Source of the DNA: Onthophagus taurus
Lineage: Eukaryota > Arthropoda > Insecta > Coleoptera > Scarabaeidae
Length of the DNA: 64,000 nt
Assembly: GCF_036711975.1 (NCBI RefSeq)
Contig: NC_091971.1
Location: forward strand, 14,329,501-14,393,500
Reading direction: 5' to 3'
Below are positions 45,950 through 58,333 of the stretch, in pieces; the stretch's first letter is position 1; each line of letters opens with the position of its first letter. Below the pieces are notes generated by a model that saw nothing but the letters and a program-made list of their open reading frames with translations, did not search any database and had not been told where the DNA came from. The position numbers and the translations under genes were made by a program.

Positions 45950-47011
45950 AATCTTAGTATTGCTCCAAGGTCTTGTTCCTTTATGTCGGTAGGTGTACTT
46001 TACTGAAAATTTTGTGTCTTAGACGACCTCTGGCGACGTATTCACACAGTATATGTTCAGCAATCTCTGACTCGTCTTTGCAAAGTCGACTAGTTTCATC
46101 CTCAGCTTGTCCAATATGGAAGAGGTGGTATTTTAGGTACGCATCACGAAGTTTAAGAGCGATCTTAGATCACCTTTGCTGAGGTATAAAACCGCTTTGG
46201 TTTAGTTTTGCTGCGGAGTTATCATACTCTTCGCCTGTCTGTGACCTGGAAGTTTTTTCCAGCGTAACCTTTGAGGCCTCCAAACTATTGATTGCCTGAT
46301 TTAAGTGGCATTTTTGTAGTCCACAGCCGGGTTAGGGTCCAATAAAGGGGGTTTTCGTTTCTCTTTAGCTAGATTCTCCTCCTTTTCATTGTCCTCAATG
46401 TCTTTGTGACCTGGAACCCATCATAAAGTATCATCATTTTCGGGATTTCTCACGTTACTGGAATACTGAAAATGTTTATCGATGTACCTTTCTGTTTCTT
46501 CCCGAGTTTCTAGAAGTTTATGGCAAGAACATCTGCTTAAAAAATGATTATGTCCGAGCTAAGGGACAATTTAATAATGCCCATATCCAACTCCGGATCC
46601 AACAGTCTTTGAAACATCGGTGTACCAGACAATGGCTCCTCTTTTAAGTTAAGGCTTGCCCTTCGTGCAATCATTCCTGCTTCTGAATATGACCTTATAC
46701 GACTAGACCAAATTATATTCTGTCGTTATAAGGTGCGTTTTAATTTCAATCCAGTGGTTTAGACGTGGATCCTTGAGGATTTCGTGGTGTCCTCTGAAGT
46801 TACCCTGCATCAACTTGAGTAAAGAGCATGTTTTCAGTGATAAGGCAATCAAAGCTGTCTCCTTTAGTATGTATAAATGAAGTGGTGTGAAACCTAGTAG
46901 TGTTTCAGGAGCAGCCATTGGACGAGATCTCATTATTATGTTAAGACATTTGGATTGAAATAAACCGTCGCGCGTCGTATATTTTTTAAATACATTTATC
47001 GTCCTAATCAT
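45950..47011 (-). mobile_element. LOA/I-type non-LTR remnant (RT end + RNase H), older copy
   Basis: Leftward: RSRPMAAPETLLGFTPLHLYI (about 46930, the connection region also seen in the 35988 element), VWYTDVSKTVGSGVGYGHY (about 46640, RNase H Asp), WVPGHKDIEDNEK (about 46420, His and Asp) and LCKDESEIAEHILCEY (about 46070, C-terminal zinc-finger-like motif). Stops and shifts throughout. Same group as 35988-38139 but much older. Confidence 0.75.
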
Positions 47012-48093
47012 AGTAACAGCTTATATAAATGTTTTACCATTTATATAAGCTTTAAGAGAGACTCCTAATCTTGATATATGCTAAGTACGTTTAGAACAGC
47101 GTTTTTCATTTGTTCCTCCACCAACTAACTCTGTGTGTTTTGCGAATCTAATTCTGTACCATTCTGACATATAATACTATATTATATGTCAGAATAACAT
47201 TAATTTTTGAGATAATCTGATATCATGCTTCATTGGACACTTTTACAAATAAAAATAAAATTATACACTTAAAACAGACAGTTGTATGAAATTATCACAT
47301 CGTTTAATCTTCGTGGTCATCATTATTATCTACTTGCAAACTTACTTAGGTTCCTGCCTAAGTTATCTTATCTTGGCTAAGTAACTTAACTTACCTTAGC
47401 TTTCTGCACATACACGTTTTCCAGTTTAGTCCTCCAACATCCATTCACAGTGCTTCAGTTTACAAAGAGAAGAATATATTTTCAATCACTCTTTCCAAAA
47501 TATAACAGTAGTTGACTGAGACTATCTCCATATTATTATCTACTTTTCGAAGCCTCCTTATAGCAATAGTTATTCCGCGAGCACTACAAGAATTCACATA
47601 ATAATAGTCTTTCAGCTTTTACTGCAACATACATAATTACAGTTGATGGGGAATTCGGCCCTGTATTCCTATAGTTGATGTTCTACTCGCAGTTAATAGC
47701 AGGTACATTAAAACATTTTACGATACAAAAACGGGAAAACTGATAAAACAATGTTAATAGATATACAAACTCCAATAAAACTCTACGTTCTTTCAGTTTC
47801 AAAATTCTTAAAAATTATTATTTTTGACAGTTACAAATGGTGGTGTCGCTATCTATTGTTAAGTTACACAACTTTTATTTTATTTATTTTTTAATATTGC
47901 AGATTTTGTTAAAATTTGTATCTTATAAACATTATTTAAAACATAATGAGAAAATAAAGAGAGTTTTATTGTAAATTATAAATAATTTATTAATATAAAT
48001 TTATAAAATTTAACAGTTTAAGGTGTCGCCATCTTTTGTACACTAACCCTATTTTATACAAACCAAAAGAAATTAAGTTTATAGGTTATGTTG
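47012..48093. other. AT-rich spacer with two hairpins, and upstream region of HEATR1
   Basis: Hairpin 1 at 47018-47051 (AGCTTATATAAATG, 6-base loop, inverse) and hairpin 2 at 47161-47195 (ATTCTGACATATAAT, 5-base loop, inverse) are exact. Two similar phrases, GGTGTCGCTATCT (47850) and GGTGTCGCCATCT (48023), lie 173 bp apart. No gene is recognised. Confidence 0.55.
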
Positions 48094-48099
48094 CACGTG
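48094..48099. promoter_or_regulatory. CACGTG E-box in the HEATR1 promoter
   Basis: A CACGTG box lies 60 bp upstream of the HEATR1 start codon. Myc/Max binds this sequence, and ribosome-biogenesis genes are Myc targets in flies, so control by Myc is a reasonable inference. A single 6-mer can occur by chance. Confidence 0.4.
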
Positions 48100-48158
48100 T
48101 TTAGAGGTTATGTTAACTCTCTCTGTTAAAACATCGAAGTGAAATTAAAAAAATCAAG

Positions 48159-51100
48159 ATGAGTACTTCGTTAAAAGAACAATTACGAAAATTAGCGGTG
48201 CCTCAATCGTCCGCGATAGTAAGAAGTAAAAAGCGGGCATCGATTCTGTTTACTCCCGAAGAAGCGGCAGAAAAATCAAGAGAAACCGTTTTTGAAATTG
48301 GTACTTATGGCTTAGAAGAGTTGATAAAAAGAAATTCAATCTTTGAAGAATTTAGAAATAACCTGTTCCATGAAACTTACAAAAATTTTGAAAGATCTGT
48401 TCATGATACATCAATGAATGAAAAATTGGATAAAAACATACAAAAATTTTTTTTGTATTTGTCTCCGTATTTCGTACTTAAAGACGCTTGTATGGCTTTG
48501 GAATGGTTAATATATAGATATAGTATACAAGAATATAATAGAAATGATTTTTTAATGATGATGTTGCCTTATCATGAGACAAACATGTTTATACGAGCTT
48601 TGCAAGTAATCCCAATTAAAAATGAAAACGATAATTTTGGATGGTTGAAAAAGCTACAAAAATCAAGGTTACCTTTATCAAAAAATATGCTGTATAATCA
48701 CGCATCTTCAAACCCAGCATTTTTAAAATCAATTTCTACTTATTTATTAGCCGCTGTTAAGCTTCATAATGAACCAGAACGGCTAAATGTATTCTTCAAT
48801 TTTTATTGCTTAACATTTTGCGGTGCCATTCAACATACACAAGTTATTGATGATCGTCATGTTACATCAATAATCCCCGCTTTATTAAAAGGATTAAAAA
48901 GTGACATATCCGATTTTTTAGCTGGATCAATTATAATCACATCTACATTAATATCAAAAACCGGGCTAACAGAAAAATTATTGAACAAATTCATCGAATC
49001 AATTTCTAATTTTAATGTTACAAATTTAAATGAATCTTGTGTTATGTTGTTGGTGAAGATTTATCAGACTCAAAGCGATTTTAAAGAGATTAGTTCAAAT
49101 GCTGTTGAAAAATTGGCTAATCAAAAATGGATTTGTAAAGTTTTGGAAGATATTAACCAAAAATTTTTGATTGATGTATTTTTGAAGGTTCTTTTTAAAG
49201 GGATTTTGAATAATTTGGTTGATAATGGTGAGAATGTTGATGGTAAATGTGGATTTTTGGTTGAAATATTAAATGGTGTTGAATTAAAAGAAGATATTGT
49301 GATTTATTTAATTGGGTAAATTTAATACTATATTACTTTAATACAAAAACATAAGAATATAGGAATGATATTTCAGCAAAAATTAACCTTCCTCACAAAG
49401 TTACACAGCACTTTAAAGTTAGGGGAAAGAAATTGTTTTTATTTAATAAATCCACTATGGAGGAATTTAGAAGAATGAAATTTGGCAGACAACTGTTGCT
49501 AATAAAATGACACTTTTTATAATCCTAAAATGAACTAAACTTTTCATCAGAACTTTTTAATGCGTCTACATTTGTCTTTTTAAAAACTTGATTCAAATAG
49601 AGGGATTCAATACGCAACTTTTTTGTCTCTTGGCATTTTCTCCTAAAATTGTTAGTTTAATCACAAAAAAATAAAATAATCACAGGCTCAAGTGAATTAA
49701 TTTAAAGATTGGTTATTATTAGTCAAAAAAATGAAGTTATTTCAAATTGATCTCAGCATTATTTTATTTTTTGTGATCAAACAAACAATTTATTAGTTGT
49801 AAAATGTCAAGAGATGAGAAAGTTGCAGATTTTTTCCCTTAACTTTAGAGGGCTAATTTGGAGGAGAAGGGGATTTGAACAAAAAGTTATATCAAAGACA
49901 CCCCTTAATTTTCGCTGAAAAATCACCCCTTGCTACTTGATCAACTACTTTATCGCCCCTAAATCATTATCTTAACTAAACCACCCGCTAGATGGCGTTA
50001 CCATATTATTAATAAATGTACAGGTTTTCCCACTTAAGCGACAAAGTACATGAAGGGCATTAAGGAGTCAAGATACGCAGTTCTTCCTTAGACAAAAGTT
50101 GTAGGAAATTTATCACACTATAAACGGAAAATATTTTTATACATACAGGTGTTCCATAACGACGTACTGAAATAAACAAATATTATGTTATTTTACATGG
50201 AATGACATAGTTTTTATTGCGTATTCTGATTCTACACACAAAACTAAGTTGACTTCGATAAGACATGTTGATACCTGAGATATTTTAATTAGAAGCTTTT
50301 TTTGCGACTGATCTTGCTAGAAAGTTAAAATTTGTGACAGTTGCTGCTGTCACAAATTTTAATCAGTCTATCTTATATAGGGTGTTCAAAAATGTAACTA
50401 CTGTTTTACTACATTCAATTACAAAAAAGTCGAAAGTTTTAAATGGAACACCCCATATTTGATTAGCTTATCAGATAGAGAATTTAATTCTCTCCAAATC
50501 TTCAGTACATGTCCCTATACCTATCTGTTGCAGTTGTTGAGATAGAGCGAAATGAATCAAAATCATGCAAAGAATGGCAGATTTTATTTATTTTTTCTAT
50601 TAGTAGGCCATGAAATATATGCATTTGACAGGTTTCCAGTGATGCCGCCATAATTGTTTGTAATTTCACAGGATTTTGGTTGACTAAACCCAATCCAACG
50701 TTTCTCTTAGTTTCACAAATTTATCTTTGCTCATTGATTTTGTAAAAAAATCTGCTGGTTTCTATTTGAATCTACTTTAATTATATTTATGATTCCTTCC
50801 ATATAACATTCATTTACAAAATAATGAATGCACTTCAATATACTTTGAATTCTTAGTGAAATTTCCATATTTAGCAATACTCAAAGTTCCCGAATTATCG
50901 TCGTATATCTTAGGTGCCGCTTCTGATAAGGCTACATATTCGGCAAAGGTTGATGATTTAGTTGCACTACTCTGTTTTCTAGATTTCCAATGTACAACAT
51001 TTCCAAACAATTTCATTACATAGCCTAACTAAGATTTTCTATCTAAATTGTCTTCTGCCCAATCTGCGTCTACATCGCAATCAAGAATTTCACAAGTATC

Positions 51101-54100
51101 TTTCCTATTGTTAGTTAACTTTATGTCTTTTGTCAAATATAAATACTTCAAAACTGTCAAGGCATATTTAAAATGAGTTTCATTATAACAATTTTGAAAT
51201 CGACTTAAGTAATTAACGCTATAGCTTAAATTTGGTCTAGTCGCGGAACTTATATACAGAAGTACCCCTTTCAGATTTCTATACATAATATTATTAGATA
51301 TCTCTTGTGCAGGTTCCTATTTTAAATTCACTTCCATTGGCGTTTTAAACAATTTTGAGCTTTTAATTTTGTATTTCTCAGCTAAAGATTTAATGTATTC
51401 TTCCTGACTAAGAGTCATTACATTTTTTGTGCAATCATAATCAATATTAATTCCAAGATAGTTTTTCACTTCACCCATATCGTTCTTTTTCTTATATTTA
51501 CAACATATTAATAGATGTATATTGTTGTTAATGCGTAATGCTTCATGGATGGAGAAGTATGTGTTGCTGTGGTACTGGCAGGAGACTACGCCAACGCACT
51601 GAATATGCCACGTGAGATCTTGGCGAAACGTCTGCCCCTTTCCAAAGGGAACCAACAAGAAGAACGGATGAAATCACGGACCGACCACAGCAACACATGT
51701 ATATTGTTGTATAAACAATAGTCACATTTATTCTCTTGTCTGAGTCATCCTCAAATTCTTTAGCTTGATTTAAATATATTTCTGAAAAAATCTTACCATT
51801 CAAGAAAGCGGTCTCTACGTCCATTTGATCTATAATTAATTTCTCCTGGCAGCAATATTATAACAATATTTTTAAAATTTGCATTTTAACTACTGGTGAA
51901 TAAATATCATCCACAATTTCAGATTGTTGAAAACCTTTTACAACTAATTTCGCTTTATCAATGTTATTTGACTTTTTTGTATTAACCCATTTAACATCTA
52001 AACTTTTTTTATTCTCTGGCTTTTTGACAAATTTCCAAGTTTTATTTTTCTTTGAAAATTCCTTATTCATTGCTTGATTACTATTTATCGCCTCCTCAAA
52101 ATTATTTGGATTTTCGACATTGCAAAAGTTCACATAAAGATAACTATCATCATATCTAGCCGGCATTTTCCTTTCTCTCTTTAATCTTCTCGAGTTTTGA
52201 TACGTTCTTTGTTCTTGTTTAATTGTTTTATTTTCGAATTCAATTTCTGTACTTTCATCTTGTATTTCTGAATCACTAGAATTTGAATCACTATCAAATT
52301 AATTGTCAGTTCTTTTTGTATCTAAACCTATGCATTCTTCTCCACAACATCAACATGTCTAGCTACAATGATTCTGTTATTTACTAAAATTCTATACCCA
52401 ACCTCAGTATAACCCAGCAAAATTCCCAAATCAGTTTAGGTATCTTTTTTATCCCGTTTAGACCTTTTTAACTGTTTTGGTCTTCGAACAAAAATTGTAC
52501 TTTCATATAGACATAAATATTTAATGGTAGGCTTTCTTCCAAACATTATTTTGTAAGGCGAAAATTTTCGATCTATTTTTGCTTCTTCTAATAAACATCT
52601 AGGCATGTCCATAGTTGATCTGTTATATCTTTCTGCTATACTATTTATAGTAACACCTTTCTCTCTAATTAAATGTTTAATACTTGAATTTAAATATTCT
52701 TTTCCATAATCGCATCTTAGTATTTTAATAGGTTTGCCAATCAGATTTTCTATTTCATGTATATATTCTACAAAGCAATTATAAACTTTATGTTTTGATT
52801 TAATGGTATACACTTTAGCTATCATCAATAAATGTCAAAAAATATTTTTCACCATTAAGGCCCACTTTTACCATCCTCCTGATAAACTATCTAGAGGATA
52901 GTTGCCATGGTTACGGCGGTTTTAAGCGCTCTCATTGGCTAAGAACTGGATTTATCTATCGGATAAATTTATCAGGAGGTGGTAAAAGTGGGCCTAAATC
53001 CGATAGTCATATGAGGCCCATTCAAATCAGTGTGAACTAAAATTGCTTTAGCTTTACTTCTGTTATTATCAAAAGGTAAATTACGCATCTTATTTTCAAT
53101 ACAAGTTTTACATTTCATATACTCAGTTTCTAAATGTTCAGGTATTCCATCTAATAATTGGTTTTTACACAAAGTGGTTAAATCAGAAAAATTTACATGT
53201 TAATGTCCTTATTTTTAATCATACTTGGCATTTTATATAATCTACCCTCTTTCCTAGCAATACATTAATAAATGTATATAATTTAATAAATTTAATTTTT
53301 TTTAGATTAATTTATGAATTAAATACAAAGACAACCTCGAAGTCGATACAATCTTGGATGAAAAAATTAATTTTAAATGTCGAAACGAAATACCCCAACA
53401 TTTTCGACAAAGAAATTAATAAACTCTTAAAAATCATCCCTGGTGAAGCGTTGTCGAAGGAACAAAAACGTTTTCAAAACGTTTTATCTTCAAGTGATAA
53501 CAACGAAATTCTTCAACAACTTTATCATCCAGCGGCAAGCGTTCGTAAAGAAAGTATAAAAAATTTAATGGCGAATTCTTCTAATCTCAAAGAAAGAGAA
53601 CAAACTTTCTTAAAAGACGCACTTTTGGATCGATTAAACGATGATAATCAAGACGTTGTGTTTGAAGCGTTAAAATGTTCAAAGAAATTTATTTCCGATT
53701 TAATAGACGACGAGGTATTGGTGAATATTTTAGTTAAAGTTTTATATAAATGCCAAGAAAATGGAGATGAATGGAAATCTGTTGCAAAATTATCTTTGCA
53801 AATACTTTGCGGAATCGGTAAAGAAGACGATATGAATGTTTTTATTGCTATTTTTTTGTACTTATTACCAGTTGATGATACCGAGATGATTTTGGCTAAA
53901 TTAATTGTTGAAAGTGATTATTTTTGTAAGTCAAAAACGTTTTGTAACGCTCAGAAAGATTTGATTGGATGCCAAACATCCGAAACGTTTGTTTCGATCG
54001 TTTTGGGTTGCATCAAATCGTGTCAGATTAATATTTCCGAGCTTATTGTAGCTTTACAAAAAATTTCGTCCGAAAATAATAGTACTTTGCATAAATACGT

Positions 54101-57100
54101 AACAAGTTTGTTACTTTGTAGCGTATCACAAGATGATTACTCGCCAAACATAGCTTATTTAATCTTAAAAATAATAATGAGCTTTTTGAGCGGGGTAAAA
54201 TTAAAATATCAAAGCAAATTTAAATCGGTTGCAAGCGGAATTATTTTAGCCCGCAAAAACAAATTTTCTTTACAAGGATTTTTATACTTTTTAGAAACTT
54301 TATGTGTTAAATGCGTTAAGGTCGATTTATGCTTATTCGATTTTGGGGCAAATTCGGATTCATCTAATTTTTTTATAACAATCTTTGGCGTGTTATTGCA
54401 AGGTTGTTGCACTATTATGAAACAAAAAATATCTAATATTTACGCGATTACACTCAAAAACATTTTAAACCTTTTTTGTTGCGATTTAAAATCAAAATTG
54501 GGCACGTTTTTAAACATTTCAATCGCCGATAATCCCGAAATTGATAACGGCTTAAAATTGAGGTGTTTGCGAACAATTAATTCGATGTTAGAATCGACAG
54601 AAGATGTTAAAATTGGAGATAATTTCTTAATTGGGGTTTTAATATGTTTCGGAAACGAAGAAAAAGAAATTCGGGAAGCTGCGTTTAATGTAATTGAGAC
54701 TTTATTAAGATTTAGTTTAAATGGGGTACATTTAAGTTTAATTAAGGGGGTTAAGCGATATAAAGATGAGATATTGTCGGATTATAATCAAATCCCTGTT
54801 GTGATTAATACTATTACGGAAGGAAATGGAATTTTAAATCTTTTATTAAATGTAATGATTAAAAGTGACCAATTATACGTGAGAATCGGTTTAGGTAAAT
54901 TGTTGATGCTTCATAGTGATTTAAATGTTTATAATAAAATCTCCCAGGTTTGTTTAGACATGATTAAAAGTGTTGATGATGATTATAAATTTAAATCATC
55001 TGAATCGCAATTCATTAAGAACGTTATAGAGAAATTAGATCAAAATGTTGCTTCAAAACTAACATTAGAAATGAACGTATTAAATTTAATTTCTTTATCG
55101 CTCGAAAAAGAAAATATAAAATTATTCTTAAACACCTCCGACGTTGTATTACCTTTCATTACTTTATCGATAATTGATCGCGAAACGTTCGAAAATTTCC
55201 CAAAAAATTTAAAATCGTTTATATTACAAAAATTAATCGCGATAAAAACGAAATCGCAAAATCCCGATGTTGTAGCATCGGCCAATAAAACGTTTAAACA
55301 CATCGATTTAGATTCGAAATTAATCTTGGAGTATTTCATAAAAATGCGTGATGTTCAATCGCAAAAGATTTCGGCTCAAAAACGTAAAAGGAGAATAAGC
55401 ATAATTCCAAGTGTTGATATATTAGATATGGTTGAGTGGAGACAAGGTTTGACCGTGTTAGAATCGATTCATGATAAGAAAAAGATTCAAAATCCTTCAA
55501 TTTTATTACCCGTTTTATTTGAAATATTAAATAAGTGTCTCCAATTCGATGAACAATCAAACGTTGAGTACCCAAAGCAATTAATATTATCTTGCATTCT
55601 AAATAGTTGCAAACGCGCGGAAGATCTCCCAGAAAACGTTTTTAGCGTAGAAATAATCGTACAATGTATAAGAGCGTCTCAAAACCCCCAAACGCATCAT
55701 GAAGCACTTTCAGTTTTAGCCCACACTGCTCATTTAATTCCCAACCAAGTTTTGCATCACATTATGGCTATTTTTACGTTTATGGGGTCGTCTGTGTTAC
55801 GATATGATGACGCTTATAGTTTTCAAATCATTAATAAAATCGTTGATACGATTCTTCCAATTTTGGTTAAAAATGATTCGACGGAAAATATCGTTAAAGT
55901 TCTTCGCGTTTTTGTCGATGCCATTTTAGACGTGCCAGAACACCGTCGAATGCCATTATATAAAAACCTCCTCGAAAAAGTCGATGTTAACCAAAATTTG
56001 TACGTTTTCTTGTTGTTAATGTTCGAAGCCCACGTAATTCACGCAAATAGCGAAAAACAAAAAGCCAAAGAAACAACAAGAGGCGAATTAATCGTCCCGA
56101 AACGTTTAGATATCGCGGCAGATATAGCTAGGTTATTTACAACGGAAATTGTTATCTGTAGTTGCACAAAATTGTTGCAATACTTACAAAATTTGCCTGA
56201 AGAAAAGGAGGATTTACCCGAAAAGTTATTGATTGATATTAATCATTACTCACCAAAACAATTTAGACACTACAAATATATAACGGTAACTTTTATTTCA
56301 TCTTTGTTATCATCGAAAGAATTTGTCCATAAAGTCGCTAACTTATCAGATGGAGCTTTATTAAATTTAGAACCGATTTATAAAAATATGATTATAAATA
56401 TCTTAACTTATATTCAAAATGTGGCTAAAACCGTCGATAAAAATATCGATACCCCACAAAGCCAATATTGGAAAATTATGTTACATCATAATTATGATGT
56501 TTTAGATAGTATTAATGCGCTGTTAACACCTCAAATGTTTTTATTGGTAGTGCGAGGTCTCTCAACGCACAATTTATCAACAGTGAGAAGGAGAGCTTTA
56601 GAATTAATGAATGCTAAATTACAACACGATTCAAACTTTTTCAAAAACGCACCAGAAAATGAACTCCACGCCATAATCCCATGCTTAATTAACATCGTAA
56701 AACAAACCGAAGAAAATCTTCCAAGCGAAAACGAAGTAATCATTCAAACATCTTTATTATCACTAAAATTATTAGTAAAGTTATTAGCCCCCGAAAATCC
56801 CGAAAAATTCATCCCCGTTTTAGACTTTATTAGTATCCTCATTAAATCGGGAAATGCAAAAGGAAATATTTTAGCATCGACGGTTTTGTGTTTAGCAGAA
56901 CTTTGTAATCAACTTCGCGCACATTCAATTTCAAATTTACCCAAATTTATGCCAGCTTTAATTAAATTGTTGAAATCTCACAAACACCAAGACGAACCCG
57001 ATCTCTTATTATTAAGCACAACAACCGCGCTACAAAAAATAATCGAAAGCGTACCTTTATTTCTTAGTTCTTACTTAGAAAAGCTCCTTTTTGAGTTATC

Positions 57101-58166
57101 TTTAATTTCGGCTAAGTGGAATAAATCCGAAAAAATACAACCGTTCGTCACAAAATTAATTAACATTAAAATTAAAATCGGTACAACAATTCCAGCAAGG
57201 GTTTTAATCCCAATTATAGAAACAACATACAAAAAATTAATCAGTAAAAATTCGTACAAAGGAATATCTCCTTTAATGGAAGTTTTAAATCAAAAATTAT
57301 CAAACATAGATAACATCGAAATCCAATCGAATTTAAATGATTTAACTTCATTTTTTATGAATGCCTTACAATTTCGTTCGGAACAATTAACACAATTAGA
57401 AGAAACGAATGAAATCGAGACTTATATAATAAAAACTTTCGTGACGCTTATTTTAAAACTTTCTGAAACGAGTTTTAGGCCGCTTTATTATAAAATTTAC
57501 GATTGGGCGATTCGAAGTGATACAAAAACCGAAAGAATAATAACTTTTTATTCACTTTCAAGTGAAGTGGCTTCATGTTTAAAGGGACTTTTCGTGTTAT
57601 TCGCTGGGCATTTCTTAAATAACGCAGCAACAATCTTAGATTCATGCAATTTATTGAAACAAACTGAAATTTATTTTGAAGACGAACAAAAATCTTTATT
57701 ATTATTAGATTACGTTTTAAAAACTTTGTATGTTATATTTCTTCATGATTCGCGAAGATTTATCAATAAAGAGCGATTTGATGTTTTGATGCAACCGATT
57801 GTTGATCAACTTGAAAATAATCTCGGTGGTGAAAATCGCCTTGTTGATAGAGTTAAAGATTTGGTTATTCCGACTATTGTTCAATTTGCCGTTGCGACTG
57901 GCGATGACGCTTTGTGGAAACAACTTAATTATCAAGTTTTGTTAAAAATGCGTCATACGTCTGCGAAAATAAGACTTGGTTCGCTTAAATGCGTATTGGA
58001 GTTATCTAGAAAACTTGGAGAAGAATTTTTGCCTTTATTACCGGAAACTATTCCATTCCTTGCTGAGTTATTAGAAGATGAAGAAGAGGAAGTGGAAAAA
58101 ACTTGTCAAAAAACAGTACAAGAAATGGAAAAGATTTTGGGAGAACCATTACAAAAATATTTTTAG
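48159..58166 (+). CDS. HEATR1: HEATR1/UTP10, U3 snoRNP (SSU processome) HEAT-repeat protein, two exons
   Basis: CDS is join(48159..49315, 53306..58166): 2005 residues, slightly shorter than the human protein. The donor (GG|GTAAAT) and acceptor (TTTTTTTTAG|A) join in phase (YLIG|LIYEL). HEATR1/UTP10 is part of the t-UTP subcomplex, which links rRNA transcription to early 18S pre-rRNA processing in the nucleolus. The N-terminal UTP10/HEATR1 domain begins MSTSLKEQLRKLAVPQSSAI and includes LSPYFVLKDACMALEWLIYR and LPYHETNMFIRAL. The long middle is HEAT-like helices. The BP28CT region starts near residue 1470 with RRRALELMNAKLQ. The C-terminus LLPETIPFLAELLEDEEEEV and GEPLQKYF is the family signature. 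AATAAA lies at 58195. The second exon is intact over 4.8 kb, so the gene looks functional despite its transposon-rich intron. Confidence 0.97.
50146..50455. mobile_element. 310-bp mariner-type MITE
   Basis: TA sites at 50144-50145 and 50456-50457 flank ends CAGGTGTTCCAT and the inverse ATGGAACACCCC. Inside is a strong palindrome AAAATTTGTGACAG-TTGCTG-CTGTCACAAATTTT (50329-50362). A second mariner-like end (ATAGGGTGTTC, 50377) suggests an internal or nested copy. Confidence 0.6.
51529..51696. mobile_element. 168-bp insertion with 14-bp target duplication in the copia RT
   Basis: ATGTATATTGTTGT at 51515-51528 recurs at 51697-51710. The insert is GC-richer than its host, begins TAATGCGTAATGC and ends GACCACAGCAACAC. 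TGTGTTGCTGTGGT (51568-51581) is inverted at 51684-51697. A 14-bp duplication suggests target-primed insertion of a 5'-truncated non-LTR element or a SINE; the family is not recognised. Confidence 0.8.
52859..52994. mobile_element. 136-bp Harbinger-type MITE
   Basis: TAA at 52856-52858 and 52995-52997 flanks ends GGCCCACTTTTACCATCCTC and the inverse GAGGTGGTAAAAGTGGGCC. The inverted ends extend through TGATAAA/TTTATCA (about 29 bp). It interrupts the copia integrase domain. A degraded relative is at 18515-18610. Confidence 0.9.
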
Positions 58167-58333
58167 GATTAAAACTAGTTTTTTTTAAATATTAAATAAA
58201 ACTTTGTATTTTTTATCGTTTATTTTATTACCAAGAAATAATAAGTATAAAAGAAAGAAAAATCGTTACAATTCCTTTGTCATGAACATAGCATATTATA
58301 ATTTATTAACTTAAATATAAAGGTCATTATTAA

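Larger units (their letters stand above)
50465..53215 (-). mobile_element. Ty1/copia retrotransposon remnant
   Basis: Read leftward, the order is that of copia pol: GAG-pre-integrase with a C..C motif (MKCKTCIENKMRNLPF, about 53100), integrase (HTDLNGPHM, then IGKPIKILRCDYGKEYLNSS and INSIAERYNRSTMDM, to about 52440), RT (TWKFVKKPENKKSLDVKWV and KLVVKGFQQ, about 52020; MDVETAFLNGKIFSEIYL, about 51820, with the first RT Asp; NYLGINIDYDCTKNVMTLSQ, about 51450) and RNase H (YRNLKGVLLYISSATRPNLS, about 51280; STFAEYVALSEAAPKIYDD, about 50950). Integrase before RT is diagnostic for copia. There are many stops and frame changes, and no LTRs were found. It is interrupted at 52859-52994 and 51529-51696. 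Confidence 0.9.
49316..53305 (+). other. HEATR1 intron 1, transposon-filled
   Basis: A 3990-bp intron, against 55-60 bp in neighbouring genes. From left: a possible short element with ends ATTTCAGCAAAAATTAA (49373) and an inverse TTAATTTTCGCTGAAAAAT (49907); a mariner-type MITE (50146-50455); and a Ty1/copia remnant (50465-53215) with two later insertions. No host exon was found inside. Confidence 0.85.

Noticed and set aside
50465..53215. Possible endogenous retrovirus in the HEATR1 intron
   Set aside because: Integrase precedes reverse transcriptase, which is the copia order, and there is no envelope gene.
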